DNA of 64,000 nucleotides from Paraburkholderia kururiensis JCM 10599 = LMG 19447. GTDB taxonomy: Bacteria; Pseudomonadota; Gammaproteobacteria; Burkholderiales; Burkholderiaceae. Both the position numbers and the translations under genes were made by a program. The notes under the pieces are model-generated. The model did not search any database and had not been told where the DNA came from. It saw only the letters and a program-made list of their open reading frames with translations. The stretch spans positions 1 through 64,000 of the forward strand of contig NZ_RJZE01000026.1 in assembly GCF_003986935.1 (NCBI RefSeq), written 5' to 3'. Positions 16,444 to 24,883 of the stretch are shown piece by piece. How positions within the stretch are numbered: the first letter of the stretch is position 1; each line of letters begins with the position of its first letter.

Positions 16444-16764
16444 ATGAAACTCGCATTCTTCGCTCTCGCGTCTCGCACCACGGCGGCCGTGGCCGCTGGC
16501 ACCACCCTCCTCGCGCTGGGCGGCTGCATGACCAGCACGCCGATCTGGGACGCGCATTTCGGCGAGGCCGTACGCGCCGTCACGCAGGCCCAGATCATCG
16601 ACCCGCACGCAGCCGAGCACGCCCAGGCCTCGCACGACATGGACGGCCGGGCTGCCGTCTCCGCCGTGGACGTCTATCAAAAGAGCTTCGAGGCGCCCAC
16701 GCCCTCGCCGAACGCATTCGTGATCGGCGTGGGTAGCGGTTCGGGCGGCGGCGCGGGCCAGTAA
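16444..16764 (+). CDS. Small Tad-locus lipoprotein
   Basis: The 106-residue protein has a lipoprotein signal with lipobox LALGGC (Cys28). The mature part holds short conserved-looking segments, TPIWDAHFGEAVRAVTQAQI and VYQKSFEAPTPSPNAF, and a Gly/Ser tail. Similar small lipoproteins sit after the secretin in Tad loci of beta- and gammaproteobacteria, and this one may take the place of the secretin-partner lipoproteins (RcpB or TadD), which are not seen here. The start at 16444 has AAGGGGA upstream and a proper signal peptide; an ATG at 16417 overlapping the secretin stop lacks both. Confidence 0.8.
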   Translation: MKLAFFALASRTTAAVAAGTTLLALGGCMTSTPIWDAHFGEAVRAVTQAQIIDPHAAEHAQASHDMDGRAAVSAVDVYQKSFEAPTPSPNAFVIGVGSGSGGGAGQ

Positions 16765-16788
16765 CGTCAACGTGTGCGGGAGGCTGTC

Positions 16789-18036
16789 ATGCGTCGGAGA
16801 TCTTCAATGAGCGCGCGGCGTGCCGCGCATCGCAAGGAGCGCGGAGCGGTGGCCATCGTCGTCGCGCTGGCCATCGCCGTGCTGATCGGCTTTCTCGGCC
16901 TCGCGCTCGATCTCGGCAAGCTGTACGTGGTCCGCAGCGAGCTGCAGAACAGCGCCGACGCGTGCGCCCTCGCCGCCGCGCGCGACCTGACGGGAGCTAT
17001 CAATCTGTCGGTGTCCGAAGCGGCCGGCATTACCGCCGGCCACCTCAACTTCGCGCTGTTCCAGCAGAACGCCGTGCAGCTTTCCACCGACAGCAACGTT
17101 ACGTTCAGCGACTCGCTGAACAACGCGTTCATGCCGAAGAGTTCGGTGGCGGCGCCCGCCAACATCAAGTACGTGAAGTGCACCACGCAGCTCACGGGCA
17201 TTGCGAACTGGTTCATCCAGACGCTCAACATGATGCCCGGCTCGACGGTGGCAAACGCGTCCTCGGTCTCTGCCATGGCAGTGGCAACCGTGGGCGCAGC
17301 GCAAACCACCTGCGCCATTCCGGTGTTCATCTGCAAGCCGGGTACAGCCGGCCCGTCGAGTCCTTCGGCGTACACCATCGGGCAGTGGCTCACGGCCAAA
17401 ACCGGCTCGCCGCCCACTTACGGTTCCGGCGACTTCGGCTGGGCCGCGCTGGACGGCAGCAACAGCGCGTCGTCGATCAAGAGCGAACTCACAGGCAACT
17501 ACTGCTCGCTGCCCGCAACCGGCACGAGCCTCGGCTCGCCCGGCAACAAGGTGGCCGACTCGGCGGCATATAACACGCGCTTCGGCATCTACGCGAACCC
17601 GTATGCGCAGGCAGACGGCACGCCCGATTTCACGGGATACGCCTATACATCCACGAACTGGAACGCCACGACCGGAAACGCATATAGCGACTTTGTGAGC
17701 AAGCGGCAGACCTTCACCTCGTATCAGGGCGATTCCGCTGCGCAACTCAGCACGAAGGGATCGTATGCGCAGACCAGCTATTCCGCAGGTGCCGACCGCC
17801 GCCTCGCGCTCGCGCCGGAAGTGGACTGCACGCAGTTTCTCTCGGGCCACAGCGCCGCCGTCACCTCCTGGGACTGCGTACTGATGCTCGACCCCATGCA
17901 GTCGGGCGGCGGCGCGGGCCCGGTGCATCTCGAATATCGCGGCTCGTCGTCTGCCGCCGGCAGCCCGTGCGCCACCCACGGCGTGCCGGGCAACGGCAAC
18001 TCCGTGGGCCCGCTGGTTCCGGTGTTACTCCAGTAG
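16789..18036 (+). CDS. TadG-like pilus assembly protein
   Basis: A 415-residue protein with the TadE/G-like N-terminal domain: RKERGAVAIVVALAIAVLIG, a membrane helix, then LGLALDLGKLYVVRSELQNS and ADACALAAARDL. This N-terminus defines TadG-type proteins. The long rest is secreted, Ser/Thr/Gly-rich and contains several cysteines likely to form disulphides (CAIPVFICKPG, YCSLP, DCTQFLS). It shows no von Willebrand A motif, which some TadG proteins have. It is probably anchored in the inner membrane and extends into the periplasm. GGGAGG precedes the ATG at 16789, which decides the start. Confidence 0.85.
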   Translation: MRRRSSMSARRAAHRKERGAVAIVVALAIAVLIGFLGLALDLGKLYVVRSELQNSADACALAAARDLTGAINLSVSEAAGITAGHLNFALFQQNAVQLSTDSNVTFSDSLNNAFMPKSSVAAPANIKYVKCTTQLTGIANWFIQTLNMMPGSTVANASSVSAMAVATVGAAQTTCAIPVFICKPGTAGPSSPSAYTIGQWLTAKTGSPPTYGSGDFGWAALDGSNSASSIKSELTGNYCSLPATGTSLGSPGNKVADSAAYNTRFGIYANPYAQADGTPDFTGYAYTSTNWNATTGNAYSDFVSKRQTFTSYQGDSAAQLSTKGSYAQTSYSAGADRRLALAPEVDCTQFLSGHSAAVTSWDCVLMLDPMQSGGGAGPVHLEYRGSSSAAGSPCATHGVPGNGNSVGPLVPVLLQ

Positions 18037-18044
18037 AGGCAACC

Positions 18045-18590
18045 ATGAACCGCTCCGCTCTTCGTCTTTCCAGCCGGCGCTGCATGCGCGGCGTCGCCAC
18101 GGTGGAATTCGCGCTCGTGCTGATTCCGCTGCTCATCATCGTGACGGGCATTGCCGAATTCGGCCGCGCCATCTATCAGTACGAGGCGCTCACGAAGGCG
18201 ACGCGCGACGCGGCACGCTACCTGTCCACCTATCTGCCCACGGACCCGGCCTACCCGGTTGCGCAGGCCCAGTGCCTCGTGGTGTACGGCAGCACCACCT
18301 GCGGCACGCAGGGCACGGAACTCGCGCCCGGGCTCACCACGTCGATGGTGGTGATCTGCGACAGCGCTCACACCGCGAGTTGCAGCGATGCGTCGGACCC
18401 CGCGCAGTTCGCGAACGTGCCGACTTACGACACCAACAACGGCACGGCAAACCCGTCGTATCTGTCGGGCAGCATCAGCCTCGTGGAAGTGAAGATCAAG
18501 GGCTACCCGTACCAGCCCACGCCGGCGTTCTTCACGCTGCCGCCCATCACGTTCAGCAACATCGTCACGATCATGAGGCAGGTGTCATGA
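18045..18590 (+). CDS. tadE: TadE-like pseudopilin
   Basis: The 181-residue protein has the TadE-like pseudopilin motif: CMRGVATVEFALVLIPLLII, with the prepilin-type Gly and a Glu five residues after it, then EFGRAIYQYEALTKATRDAA. TadV would cleave after the Gly. The mature domain holds two disulphide-prone Cys pairs (AQCLVVYGSTTC; VICDSAHTASC). Pseudopilins of this kind are needed for Flp pilus assembly. It starts 9 bp after the tadG-like stop and overlaps the next gene by ATGA, so translation is coupled. Confidence 0.9.
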   Translation: MNRSALRLSSRRCMRGVATVEFALVLIPLLIIVTGIAEFGRAIYQYEALTKATRDAARYLSTYLPTDPAYPVAQAQCLVVYGSTTCGTQGTELAPGLTTSMVVICDSAHTASCSDASDPAQFANVPTYDTNNGTANPSYLSGSISLVEVKIKGYPYQPTPAFFTLPPITFSNIVTIMRQVS

Positions 18591-19060
18591 AAACGCGCGC
18601 CCCTTACGTCACGCCTTCCGCCATGCGCTGCGCGAAACAGCGCGGGGCTACGAGCGTCGAGTTCGCGTTGATCTGCGCGATTCTCTTCACGCTGCTTATC
18701 GGCATCTGCGAGTTCGGGCGCGTGCTGTTCTACTGGAACACCGCGAGTGAGGCCGTGCGGCTCGGCGCGCGCACGGCCGTGGTCTGCGATGCGGGCGCGA
18801 CCGTCGTGAAGACGCGCATTCAGTCGCTGCTGCCGCTGCTCGCCAGCTCCAAGGTCAACGTTGCCTATGCGCCGTCCGGCTGCGACTCCGACCCGTCCAG
18901 CGCGCGCAACAGCTGCACGATGGTCACCGTGAGCGTGACCAACCTCAGCGTGCAAACCATGATTCCGTTCGTTCCGTTGACGCTCTCCATGCCGCCGCTC
19001 ACCACGACGCTGCCGCGCGAGAGTCTTGCGAGTTCAACGGGCGGCACCGTCTGTCAATAA
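18587..19060 (+). CDS. TadE/TadF-like pseudopilin
   Basis: A 157-residue protein with the same pseudopilin N-terminus, QRGATSVEFALICAILFTLL, followed by GICEFGRVLFYWNTASEAVR. It is the second TadE-domain protein in a row and likely the TadF counterpart, the partner pseudopilin of TadE. The mature part has four Cys. Its ATG lies within the ATGA overlap with tadE, a strong sign of translational coupling. It ends 42 bp before the tadZ start. Confidence 0.87.
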   Translation: MKTRAPYVTPSAMRCAKQRGATSVEFALICAILFTLLIGICEFGRVLFYWNTASEAVRLGARTAVVCDAGATVVKTRIQSLLPLLASSKVNVAYAPSGCDSDPSSARNSCTMVTVSVTNLSVQTMIPFVPLTLSMPPLTTTLPRESLASSTGGTVCQ

Positions 19061-19102
19061 ATGCCTTCAACGCTACCAACGCCACCGGCGAGGTCCACCA
19101 TC

Positions 19103-20356
19103 ATGATGAATATCCTCGTTACCTCCGAAGACGCCGCGCGTCTCGCGCAGATCGCACGGCTCGCCGGCGACTGCGGCTTGTACCGCATCACGCGCGCAGC
19201 GGGCAAGCCTTCGCAGCTGGAAGGCCGGGCCGAGGGGCTCGACGCCTTCGACGCCCTGCTCGTGGACGCAGGCGCACTGCAAGCCGCGGAACTCGCCGTC
19301 ATCGAGCGGCTTTGCCGCGAGCATCCGGGCCTCACCTGCATTCTGATTACAGCCGATGCTTCGCCGCAGACGTTGATCGAAGCCATGCGCGCCGGCGTGC
19401 GCGACGTGCTCGGCTGGCCGCTCGAACGGCAGACGCTTGCCGAAGCGCTCGAACGTGCCGCGGCACAACGTCCGGCACGCAGTGCAGGCGACGCGCACGA
19501 CACGCAGTTCCTCTCGTTTATTTCCTGCAAAGGCGGTACGGGCACGAGCCTGATAGCGGGCAACGTCGCCTGGGAAATCGCGCAGATGCGCGACAAGCGC
19601 GTGCTGCTCGTGGACCTCAACCAGCAGTTCGGCGACGCCGCGTTTCTCGTCACCGACGAAACACCGCCCTCCACGCTGCCGCAGATGTGCGCACAGGTGG
19701 AGCGCATGGACGGCGCCTTTTTCGACGCAAGCGTGCTGCGCCTTTCGGAAAACTTCCACGTACTCGCGGGCGCGGGCGACCCGGTCAAGTCCGCCGAAAT
19801 TCGCGAAGACGGACTCGAATGGATTCTTGGCGTGGCCGCGCCGCGCTATGACTTCGTGATTCTGGATCTGGGCGTGTCCATCAACCGCCTCTCCATGATC
19901 GCGCTCGACCTCAGCGAGCAGATCCATCTCGTCCTGCAGGCAAACATGCCTCACGTGCGGGCTGCGCGCCGCCTGCAGGAAATTCTCGTCTCGCTCGGCT
20001 ACCCCGTGGACCGCATGCGGCTGATCCTCAACCGCTACGCGCGTTCGGGCGAGCGCGCCCGCGCGGCGCTGGAAGAAGTGCTGGGCCTGCGCGCGTGGCA
20101 GACCATTCCCGACGACGAGAGCGTGGTGACCGAGGCCATCAACCAGGGACTGCCCGTCTCGAAACTCGCGCGCAGCAGCAACGTGGCGCGCAGCCTGCAA
20201 CGGTACGCCAACCAGATCGTGGAAGCGGCGCGCCCCGGCAACCAGGCCGCGGGGCGAGGCGAACCGCTTTTTGCGCGCCTGCTCGGCCGCGGCGCGTCGC
20301 CCAAGGCAGCAACCAGCTTGCCGCCGAAGGCGACGCCGAAACTCAGAACCATGTAA
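19103..20356 (+). CDS. tadZ: TadZ/CpaE localisation ATPase
   Basis: The 417-residue protein has a receiver-like N-terminal domain (about 1-120), MNILVTSEDAARLAQIARLA to RAGVRDVLGWPLER. A MinD/ParA-type ATPase domain follows with the deviant Walker A motif SCKGGTGTS (about 141-149), LLVDLNQQFGD and YDFVILDLGVSINRLS. TadZ proteins localise the pilus machine to the pole or to nascent sites. Start 19103 is preferred (a GAGG lies upstream and the first residues match the family); an in-frame ATG at 19061 directly after the previous stop has no ribosome site. Confidence 0.92.
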   Translation: MMNILVTSEDAARLAQIARLAGDCGLYRITRAAGKPSQLEGRAEGLDAFDALLVDAGALQAAELAVIERLCREHPGLTCILITADASPQTLIEAMRAGVRDVLGWPLERQTLAEALERAAAQRPARSAGDAHDTQFLSFISCKGGTGTSLIAGNVAWEIAQMRDKRVLLVDLNQQFGDAAFLVTDETPPSTLPQMCAQVERMDGAFFDASVLRLSENFHVLAGAGDPVKSAEIREDGLEWILGVAAPRYDFVILDLGVSINRLSMIALDLSEQIHLVLQANMPHVRAARRLQEILVSLGYPVDRMRLILNRYARSGERARAALEEVLGLRAWQTIPDDESVVTEAINQGLPVSKLARSSNVARSLQRYANQIVEAARPGNQAAGRGEPLFARLLGRGASPKAATSLPPKATPKLRTM

Positions 20357-20377
20357 GCCCGAATCGAGGAGACCGCC

Positions 20378-21745
20378 ATGTCATTGCGTGACCATATTTC
20401 GCTCCAGCGTGTGGCACCCGTTGCAGGGTTGGCCGACGCGCCGCGCCCCCACAACGGTGCCGCCCGTGAAGCGTGGCAGAAACTGCGCCGCGAGATTCAC
20501 CTCGCGGTACTGGACCGCGTGGAGCTGGAACGTCTTTCGCGTCTGCCTGCGGACCAGGTGCGCCAGGAAATTGCGACGCTGGTGAGCCGCATTCTGGACG
20601 AACAGAAGCTGCCCACCAACGACCTCGAACGCAAGCAGCTTGCCATCGACGTGTACGACGAGATGTTCGGCTTCGGTCCGCTCGAAACGCTGCTGCGCGA
20701 CCCGAGCATTTCGGACATCCTGGTGAACACGTATCAGCACACCTACGTGGAGCGCAACGGCCGGCTCGAACTCACAGACGTCACGTTCTACGACGACGCG
20801 CACCTCATGAAGGTGATCGAGAAGATCGTCTCGCGCGTGGGCCGGCGCATCGACGAGTCAAGCCCGATGGTGGACGCGCGCCTGCCCGACGGCTCGCGCG
20901 TCAACGCCATCATTCCGCCTTCCGCAGTGGACGGGCCGCTGCTTTCCATCCGCCGTTTTTCGGTCAATCCGCTGCAGGTGTCCGACCTCGTGCGGCTGCA
21001 AAGCCTCACGCCGCCCATTGCCGAGGTGCTCGAAGCCCTTGCGCGCGCGAAGGTCAACATTCTCGTTTCGGGCGGCACGGGCAGCGGCAAGACCACGCTG
21101 CTCAATATCCTTTCGGGATTCATTCCGGAATCCGAACGTATCGTGACGATCGAAGACGCGGCGGAACTGCAACTGCGTCAGCAGCATGTGCTGCGACTCG
21201 AAACGCGGCCGCCCAACATTGAAGGCAAGGGCGAAATCACGCAGCGCACGCTGGTGCGCAACGCGTTGCGTATGCGTCCGGACCGCATCATCCTGGGCGA
21301 AGTGCGCGGCGCCGAAGCGCTCGACATGCTCAACGCGATGAACACGGGTCACGAAGGGTCGCTCGCCACCATTCACGCGAACACCCCGCGCGATGCACTG
21401 ACGCGCCTCGAAAACATGATCGGCCTGGTGGGCCTCGCGCTGCCGCCGAAGACCATGCGCCAGCAGATCGCTTCGGCCATCTCCGTGGTCGTGCAGGCCG
21501 CGCGCCTCACCGACGGGCGCCGCAAGATCGTGAGCATTCAGGAGATCACCGGCATGGAAGGCGACATGATCAACATGCAGGAAATTTTCACGTTCAAACG
21601 CACGGGGCTCGACGCGAACGGAAACGTGCGGGGCTACTTCTGCGCAACGGGCGTACGGCCGAAATTCACCGAGCGGCTGCAGGCGTTCGGCATCAACTTG
21701 CCCGATGCGATCTACGATCCGTCGCGCCATTTCGAAACCGCGTGA
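20378..21745 (+). CDS. tadA: Flp pilus assembly ATPase TadA/CpaF
   Basis: The 455-residue secretion ATPase of the VirB11/PilT superfamily shows an N-terminal three-helix region, IYDEMFGFGPLE-type motifs (VYDEMFGFGPLETLL), RLPDGSRVNAIIPP, Walker A SGGTGSGKTT (about 231-240), the Asp box TIEDAAELQL, Walker B RIILGEVRGAEALDML and the His box GHEGSLATIHAN. All catalytic elements are present. It powers Flp pilin polymerisation through TadB and TadC at the inner membrane. The start has GAGGAG 9 bases upstream. It is followed by tadB after 15 bp. Confidence 0.96.
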   Translation: MSLRDHISLQRVAPVAGLADAPRPHNGAAREAWQKLRREIHLAVLDRVELERLSRLPADQVRQEIATLVSRILDEQKLPTNDLERKQLAIDVYDEMFGFGPLETLLRDPSISDILVNTYQHTYVERNGRLELTDVTFYDDAHLMKVIEKIVSRVGRRIDESSPMVDARLPDGSRVNAIIPPSAVDGPLLSIRRFSVNPLQVSDLVRLQSLTPPIAEVLEALARAKVNILVSGGTGSGKTTLLNILSGFIPESERIVTIEDAAELQLRQQHVLRLETRPPNIEGKGEITQRTLVRNALRMRPDRIILGEVRGAEALDMLNAMNTGHEGSLATIHANTPRDALTRLENMIGLVGLALPPKTMRQQIASAISVVVQAARLTDGRRKIVSIQEITGMEGDMINMQEIFTFKRTGLDANGNVRGYFCATGVRPKFTERLQAFGINLPDAIYDPSRHFETA

Positions 21746-21760
21746 CCGAAGGAGCTTCGC

Positions 21761-22738
21761 ATGGACCCGACCTTCTACGCTTTCGTCATCCTGCTGTTCG
21801 TCGCGGTAGTGCTCGCGTTCGAAGGCCTCTATCAATGGTGGAACAGCCGTCACGGTCCGGCCGCGCGGCGCATCGAAGCGCGTATTCGCGCGATGTCCGC
21901 CGGCGGGCAGGTGCACAAGGAACAACTCTCCATCCTCAAGGACCGCATGCTGAACGAGGCGCGTCCGTTCGACCGCCTCCTGCTGCGCGTGCCGCGCATC
22001 CACTCGCTTGACCTCGTGCTCCAGCAGTCGGGGCTCGGGTGGTCCGTGGCCAAACTCGCGGGCGTGTCGGTCGCCATGGCTTCCGTGGCGCTGGCCGTGA
22101 CGTCGATCCTGCCCGTGCCGATGCTCTATGCCGTGTTCGCCGCAGTGGGCGCCGCGTTTCTGCCGTCGCTCTTCGTGATGCGCAAGCGCACGAAGCGGCT
22201 CGCGAAGCTCGAACGTCAGTTGCCCGAAGTGTGCGACATGATTGCGCGCGCGCTGCGCTCAGGCCACGCGTTCACGAGCGCGATCGGCATGGTGAGCAGC
22301 GAGTTCGCCGAGCCGATGGGCGGTGAATTCCGCATCACGTTCGACGAGATCAATTACGGCGTCTCGCTTCAGGAAGCGCTCTTGAATCTCGCCGCACGCG
22401 TGCCGGTTCGCGACCTGCGCTACTTCGTGATCGCGGTGCTGATCCAGCGCGAGACCGGCGGCAATCTGGCCGAACTGCTCGACAGCATTGGCAGCCTGAT
22501 TCGCGAGCGCTTCAAGCTGTTCGACAAGATTCGCGTGCTTTCCGCGGAAGGCCGGCTTTCCGCCTGGATACTGGGCCTGCTGCCGTTCGGCACGGCGGCG
22601 CTGATGATGCTGGTGAACCCTTCGTTCCTCGAAATTCTCTGGAAGGATCCGGCGGGGCTGAAGCTGGTTGAAACGGTGCTGCTTTCGATGGTCTCCGGCG
22701 TGCTGTGGATGCGCCGCATCATCCGTATCCGTGTCTAG
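21761..22738 (+). CDS. tadB: Inner-membrane pilus platform protein TadB
   Basis: A 325-residue protein with an N-terminal helix, two central helices (about 95-145) and C-terminal helices (about 270-325). The T2SSF domain shows LPEVCDMIARALRSGHAFTS, FDEINYGVSLQEALLNLAAR and IQRETGGNLAELLDSI, diagnostic of TadB. With TadC it forms the platform that the TadA ATPase rotates or remodels. GGAGC lies 5 bases before the ATG. It is part of the continuous tadZABC segment. Confidence 0.95.
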   Translation: MDPTFYAFVILLFVAVVLAFEGLYQWWNSRHGPAARRIEARIRAMSAGGQVHKEQLSILKDRMLNEARPFDRLLLRVPRIHSLDLVLQQSGLGWSVAKLAGVSVAMASVALAVTSILPVPMLYAVFAAVGAAFLPSLFVMRKRTKRLAKLERQLPEVCDMIARALRSGHAFTSAIGMVSSEFAEPMGGEFRITFDEINYGVSLQEALLNLAARVPVRDLRYFVIAVLIQRETGGNLAELLDSIGSLIRERFKLFDKIRVLSAEGRLSAWILGLLPFGTAALMMLVNPSFLEILWKDPAGLKLVETVLLSMVSGVLWMRRIIRIRV

Positions 22739-22785
22739 CGCGTTTCGCTGCGCGTTTGCCGTAACCGCTTGCTCAAGGAGTCGCC

Positions 22786-23751
22786 ATGCAAACCCTCAAT
22801 TCCACGCACCTGCTCTTGCTGGGCGGCGTGTTCGTTCTCGTGTTCGCCGCCGCGTTCGGCGCCATGCTCGTATTCGCGCCGCGCAGCATGGAGCGCCGGC
22901 TTGCTCAGGCGGGCGCGGCGCCGCAAGGTGGGGCGCCCGCGGCCGATATGCCGTCGGGCACGCCGGACTGGGTCGCGAAGCTTGCCGAGATCGCGCAGCC
23001 GGTCTCCAGGCTTTCGCTACCCAAAGACGGCTGGGAGAATTCACCGCTGCGGCTCAAGCTCATGAACGCGGGATGGCGCACGCCGCACGCCGCGGGCATC
23101 TACCTTGCCGCCAAAACGCTGCTCGCGTTGGCCCTGCCCACCATCGCCACGCTCGTGCTGATCCACACGCCCCTCGCGCAAAAGCCCTATGGGCTCTCGG
23201 CGATGCTCGTGGTGCTCGGCGCGTTCGGCTATTACCTGCCGAACGGCGTGCTGTCGCGGCGCGTCGCGGCGCGACAGCGTGTGATCTTCGAAGACTTCCC
23301 CGACGCGCTCGATCTGCTGACCGTATGCGTGGAAGCGGGTCTGGGTCTGGATGCCGCGCTCATCAAGGTGGCCGAGGAACTGCGCCACCGCAGCAAGGTC
23401 GTGGCGGACGAACTGGAACTTACGCTGCTTGAAATGCGTTCGGGCTTCACGCGTGAAACGGCGCTGCGCAATCTCGCGCTGCGCACGGGCGTGGAAGACA
23501 TCGATTCGTTCTGCACAATGCTGATTCAGGCCGAACGCTTCGGCACGAGCGTGGCGGATTCGCTGCGCGTGCTCTCCGACATGCTGCGCACGCGCCGCCG
23601 CATGCGCGCCGAGGAACGTGCGGCGAAGATCGCGCTGAAGCTGCTGTTTCCGCTGATCTTCTGCATTTTTCCGGCGCTGCTGACGGTGCTGTTGGGGCCG
23701 GCGTTTATCAATATTTATCGTGTGTTGTTGCCTACGTTGACGGGGCAGTGA
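22786..23751 (+). CDS. tadC: Inner-membrane pilus platform protein TadC
   Basis: The 321-residue protein is the paralogue of TadB: N-terminal helix, central helix pair, T2SSF domain with DFPDALDLLTVCVEAGLGLD, GFTRETALRNLALRTGVEDI and SFCTMLIQAERFGTSVADSL, and a last helix near 290-310. Together with TadB it is the membrane core of the Flp assembly machine. AAGGAG precedes the ATG. It is the last recognised gene of the Tad operon; the usual tadD TPR lipoprotein does not follow, and no clear terminator is visible after it. Confidence 0.95.
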   Translation: MQTLNSTHLLLLGGVFVLVFAAAFGAMLVFAPRSMERRLAQAGAAPQGGAPAADMPSGTPDWVAKLAEIAQPVSRLSLPKDGWENSPLRLKLMNAGWRTPHAAGIYLAAKTLLALALPTIATLVLIHTPLAQKPYGLSAMLVVLGAFGYYLPNGVLSRRVAARQRVIFEDFPDALDLLTVCVEAGLGLDAALIKVAEELRHRSKVVADELELTLLEMRSGFTRETALRNLALRTGVEDIDSFCTMLIQAERFGTSVADSLRVLSDMLRTRRRMRAEERAAKIALKLLFPLIFCIFPALLTVLLGPAFINIYRVLLPTLTGQ

Positions 23752-24249
23752 GGGGCACGATTGGGGATGGCGCCTTGACCTTGACTATGCCGTGGAATGA
23801 GTTGTCTGGGGTGCCTTCGATCTGGCCCGGGAGAAGCTTGTCGGTTATTGATGGTCGCTGCCCCGCTTTGATGACGTTGCCTATTCAACTATGGCGCACG
23901 GAGAATGAGAAAGCTATTTGCTTCGCGTGCGCAGCGCGTCTTTCGATTGGAAACCTGAATGCCGTCCCTTACTTCCGATATTCGCGATCTGCGGCGAGCG
24001 CTTCGGTGTCAGTCCCGTGGTGTAGCGGGGGAGGAGTGCGTGACGCTTCGGCTGCTTCAGCGCGATCCATGCCGTGCGCGGCCGGTCGCCGGTACTGTTG
24101 CCACGAGCGGGCCGTTCCGGGTGGTACGTCGCCAGATCGACTTGCGGGAAAGACTGGTGCGAGGCTAGGGTGAAACAGGTCAACTGGGCATACACACCAG
24201 GTGAACGGCAAACACGAGGGCCAATGGGAAGCATACGAACTCCCACGAG
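23752..24249. other. Intergenic region of unclear origin after tadC
   Basis: This stretch of about 500 bp separates the end of the Tad operon from the hemoglobin gene and has a lower GC content and different texture than either. Frames of 110-141 codons exist on both strands (23748-24173 plus, 23914-24246 minus), but none has a ribosome site or a recognisable family. It may be decayed sequence. Confidence 0.4.
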
Positions 24250-24660
24250 TCAATCTGCCCGATTACGCATCCAGTCCGCGATTTCGAAGAACGATTGATG
24301 CAACCGCTCGCGCAGCATCCCCGGCAGGCCGGTTTGTTCCATCGCCATCGCCATGCATTTGACCCATTGATCGCGGTCTGCCGACGCAATGGCATAGGGT
24401 AGATGCTGTGACCGCAGGCATGGATGGCCGAAACGGCTAACGTAATGGTCCGGGCCGCCGAGCCAGCCGCACAGGAACCAGAACAGCTTGTCCCGCGTGT
24501 CGTCGAGCGTGGGCGGATGCATGGCGCGAAGCTCTGCGAACTCGGGCTCAAGGTCCATCAGGTCATAGAACCGGTCGACAAGTTGGCGCACACGCGCCTC
24601 GCCTCCAGCAAGATCGAAGGCCGTTATCTGTCGTGGGTCTTTGTCCGATATGTCTGTCAT
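24250..24660 (-). CDS. Group II truncated hemoglobin
   Basis: The 136-residue protein has the 2-on-2 globin pattern: FDLAGGEARVRQLVDRFYDL, AMHPPTLDDTRDKLFWFLCG with WLGGP (Trp66), and FGHPCLRSQHLPYAI, where His86 is the proximal haem ligand. It binds oxygen, NO or peroxide in the cytoplasm. The frame extends far upstream, but homology begins at the ATG at 24660; a start at 24741 or 24711 would add a 17-27 residue tail. It lies downstream of the multihaem cytochrome gene on the same strand, 223 bp away, so a shared link to respiration or NO stress is possible but unproven. Confidence 0.87.
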   Translation of the reverse strand: MTDISDKDPRQITAFDLAGGEARVRQLVDRFYDLMDLEPEFAELRAMHPPTLDDTRDKLFWFLCGWLGGPDHYVSRFGHPCLRSQHLPYAIASADRDQWVKCMAMAMEQTGLPGMLRERLHQSFFEIADWMRNRAD

Positions 24661-24883
24661 TTGCGAAATCCATGTGGAAAAGGCAGAAGCGATGGAGCGG
24701 GCTTCGTGCATGCCGGCGGCAACGCTATTGATGTCGACCATCGCGGCGCGCCCCGCTCGATCACGCAGTACGTCCAGCTCTATGGAGACGCTGAGCCGCG
24801 AAGTCGGGACAGTGGTTGAACCGACTTCGCGGCGTTTCCGTGAGGCGAACACGTGAGCTCCGCGGCATCTCCCCCGCCGCACG

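Noticed and set aside
23914..24246. 110-codon minus-strand frame after tadC
   Set aside because: No ribosome site or family; both strands are open to similar lengths here.
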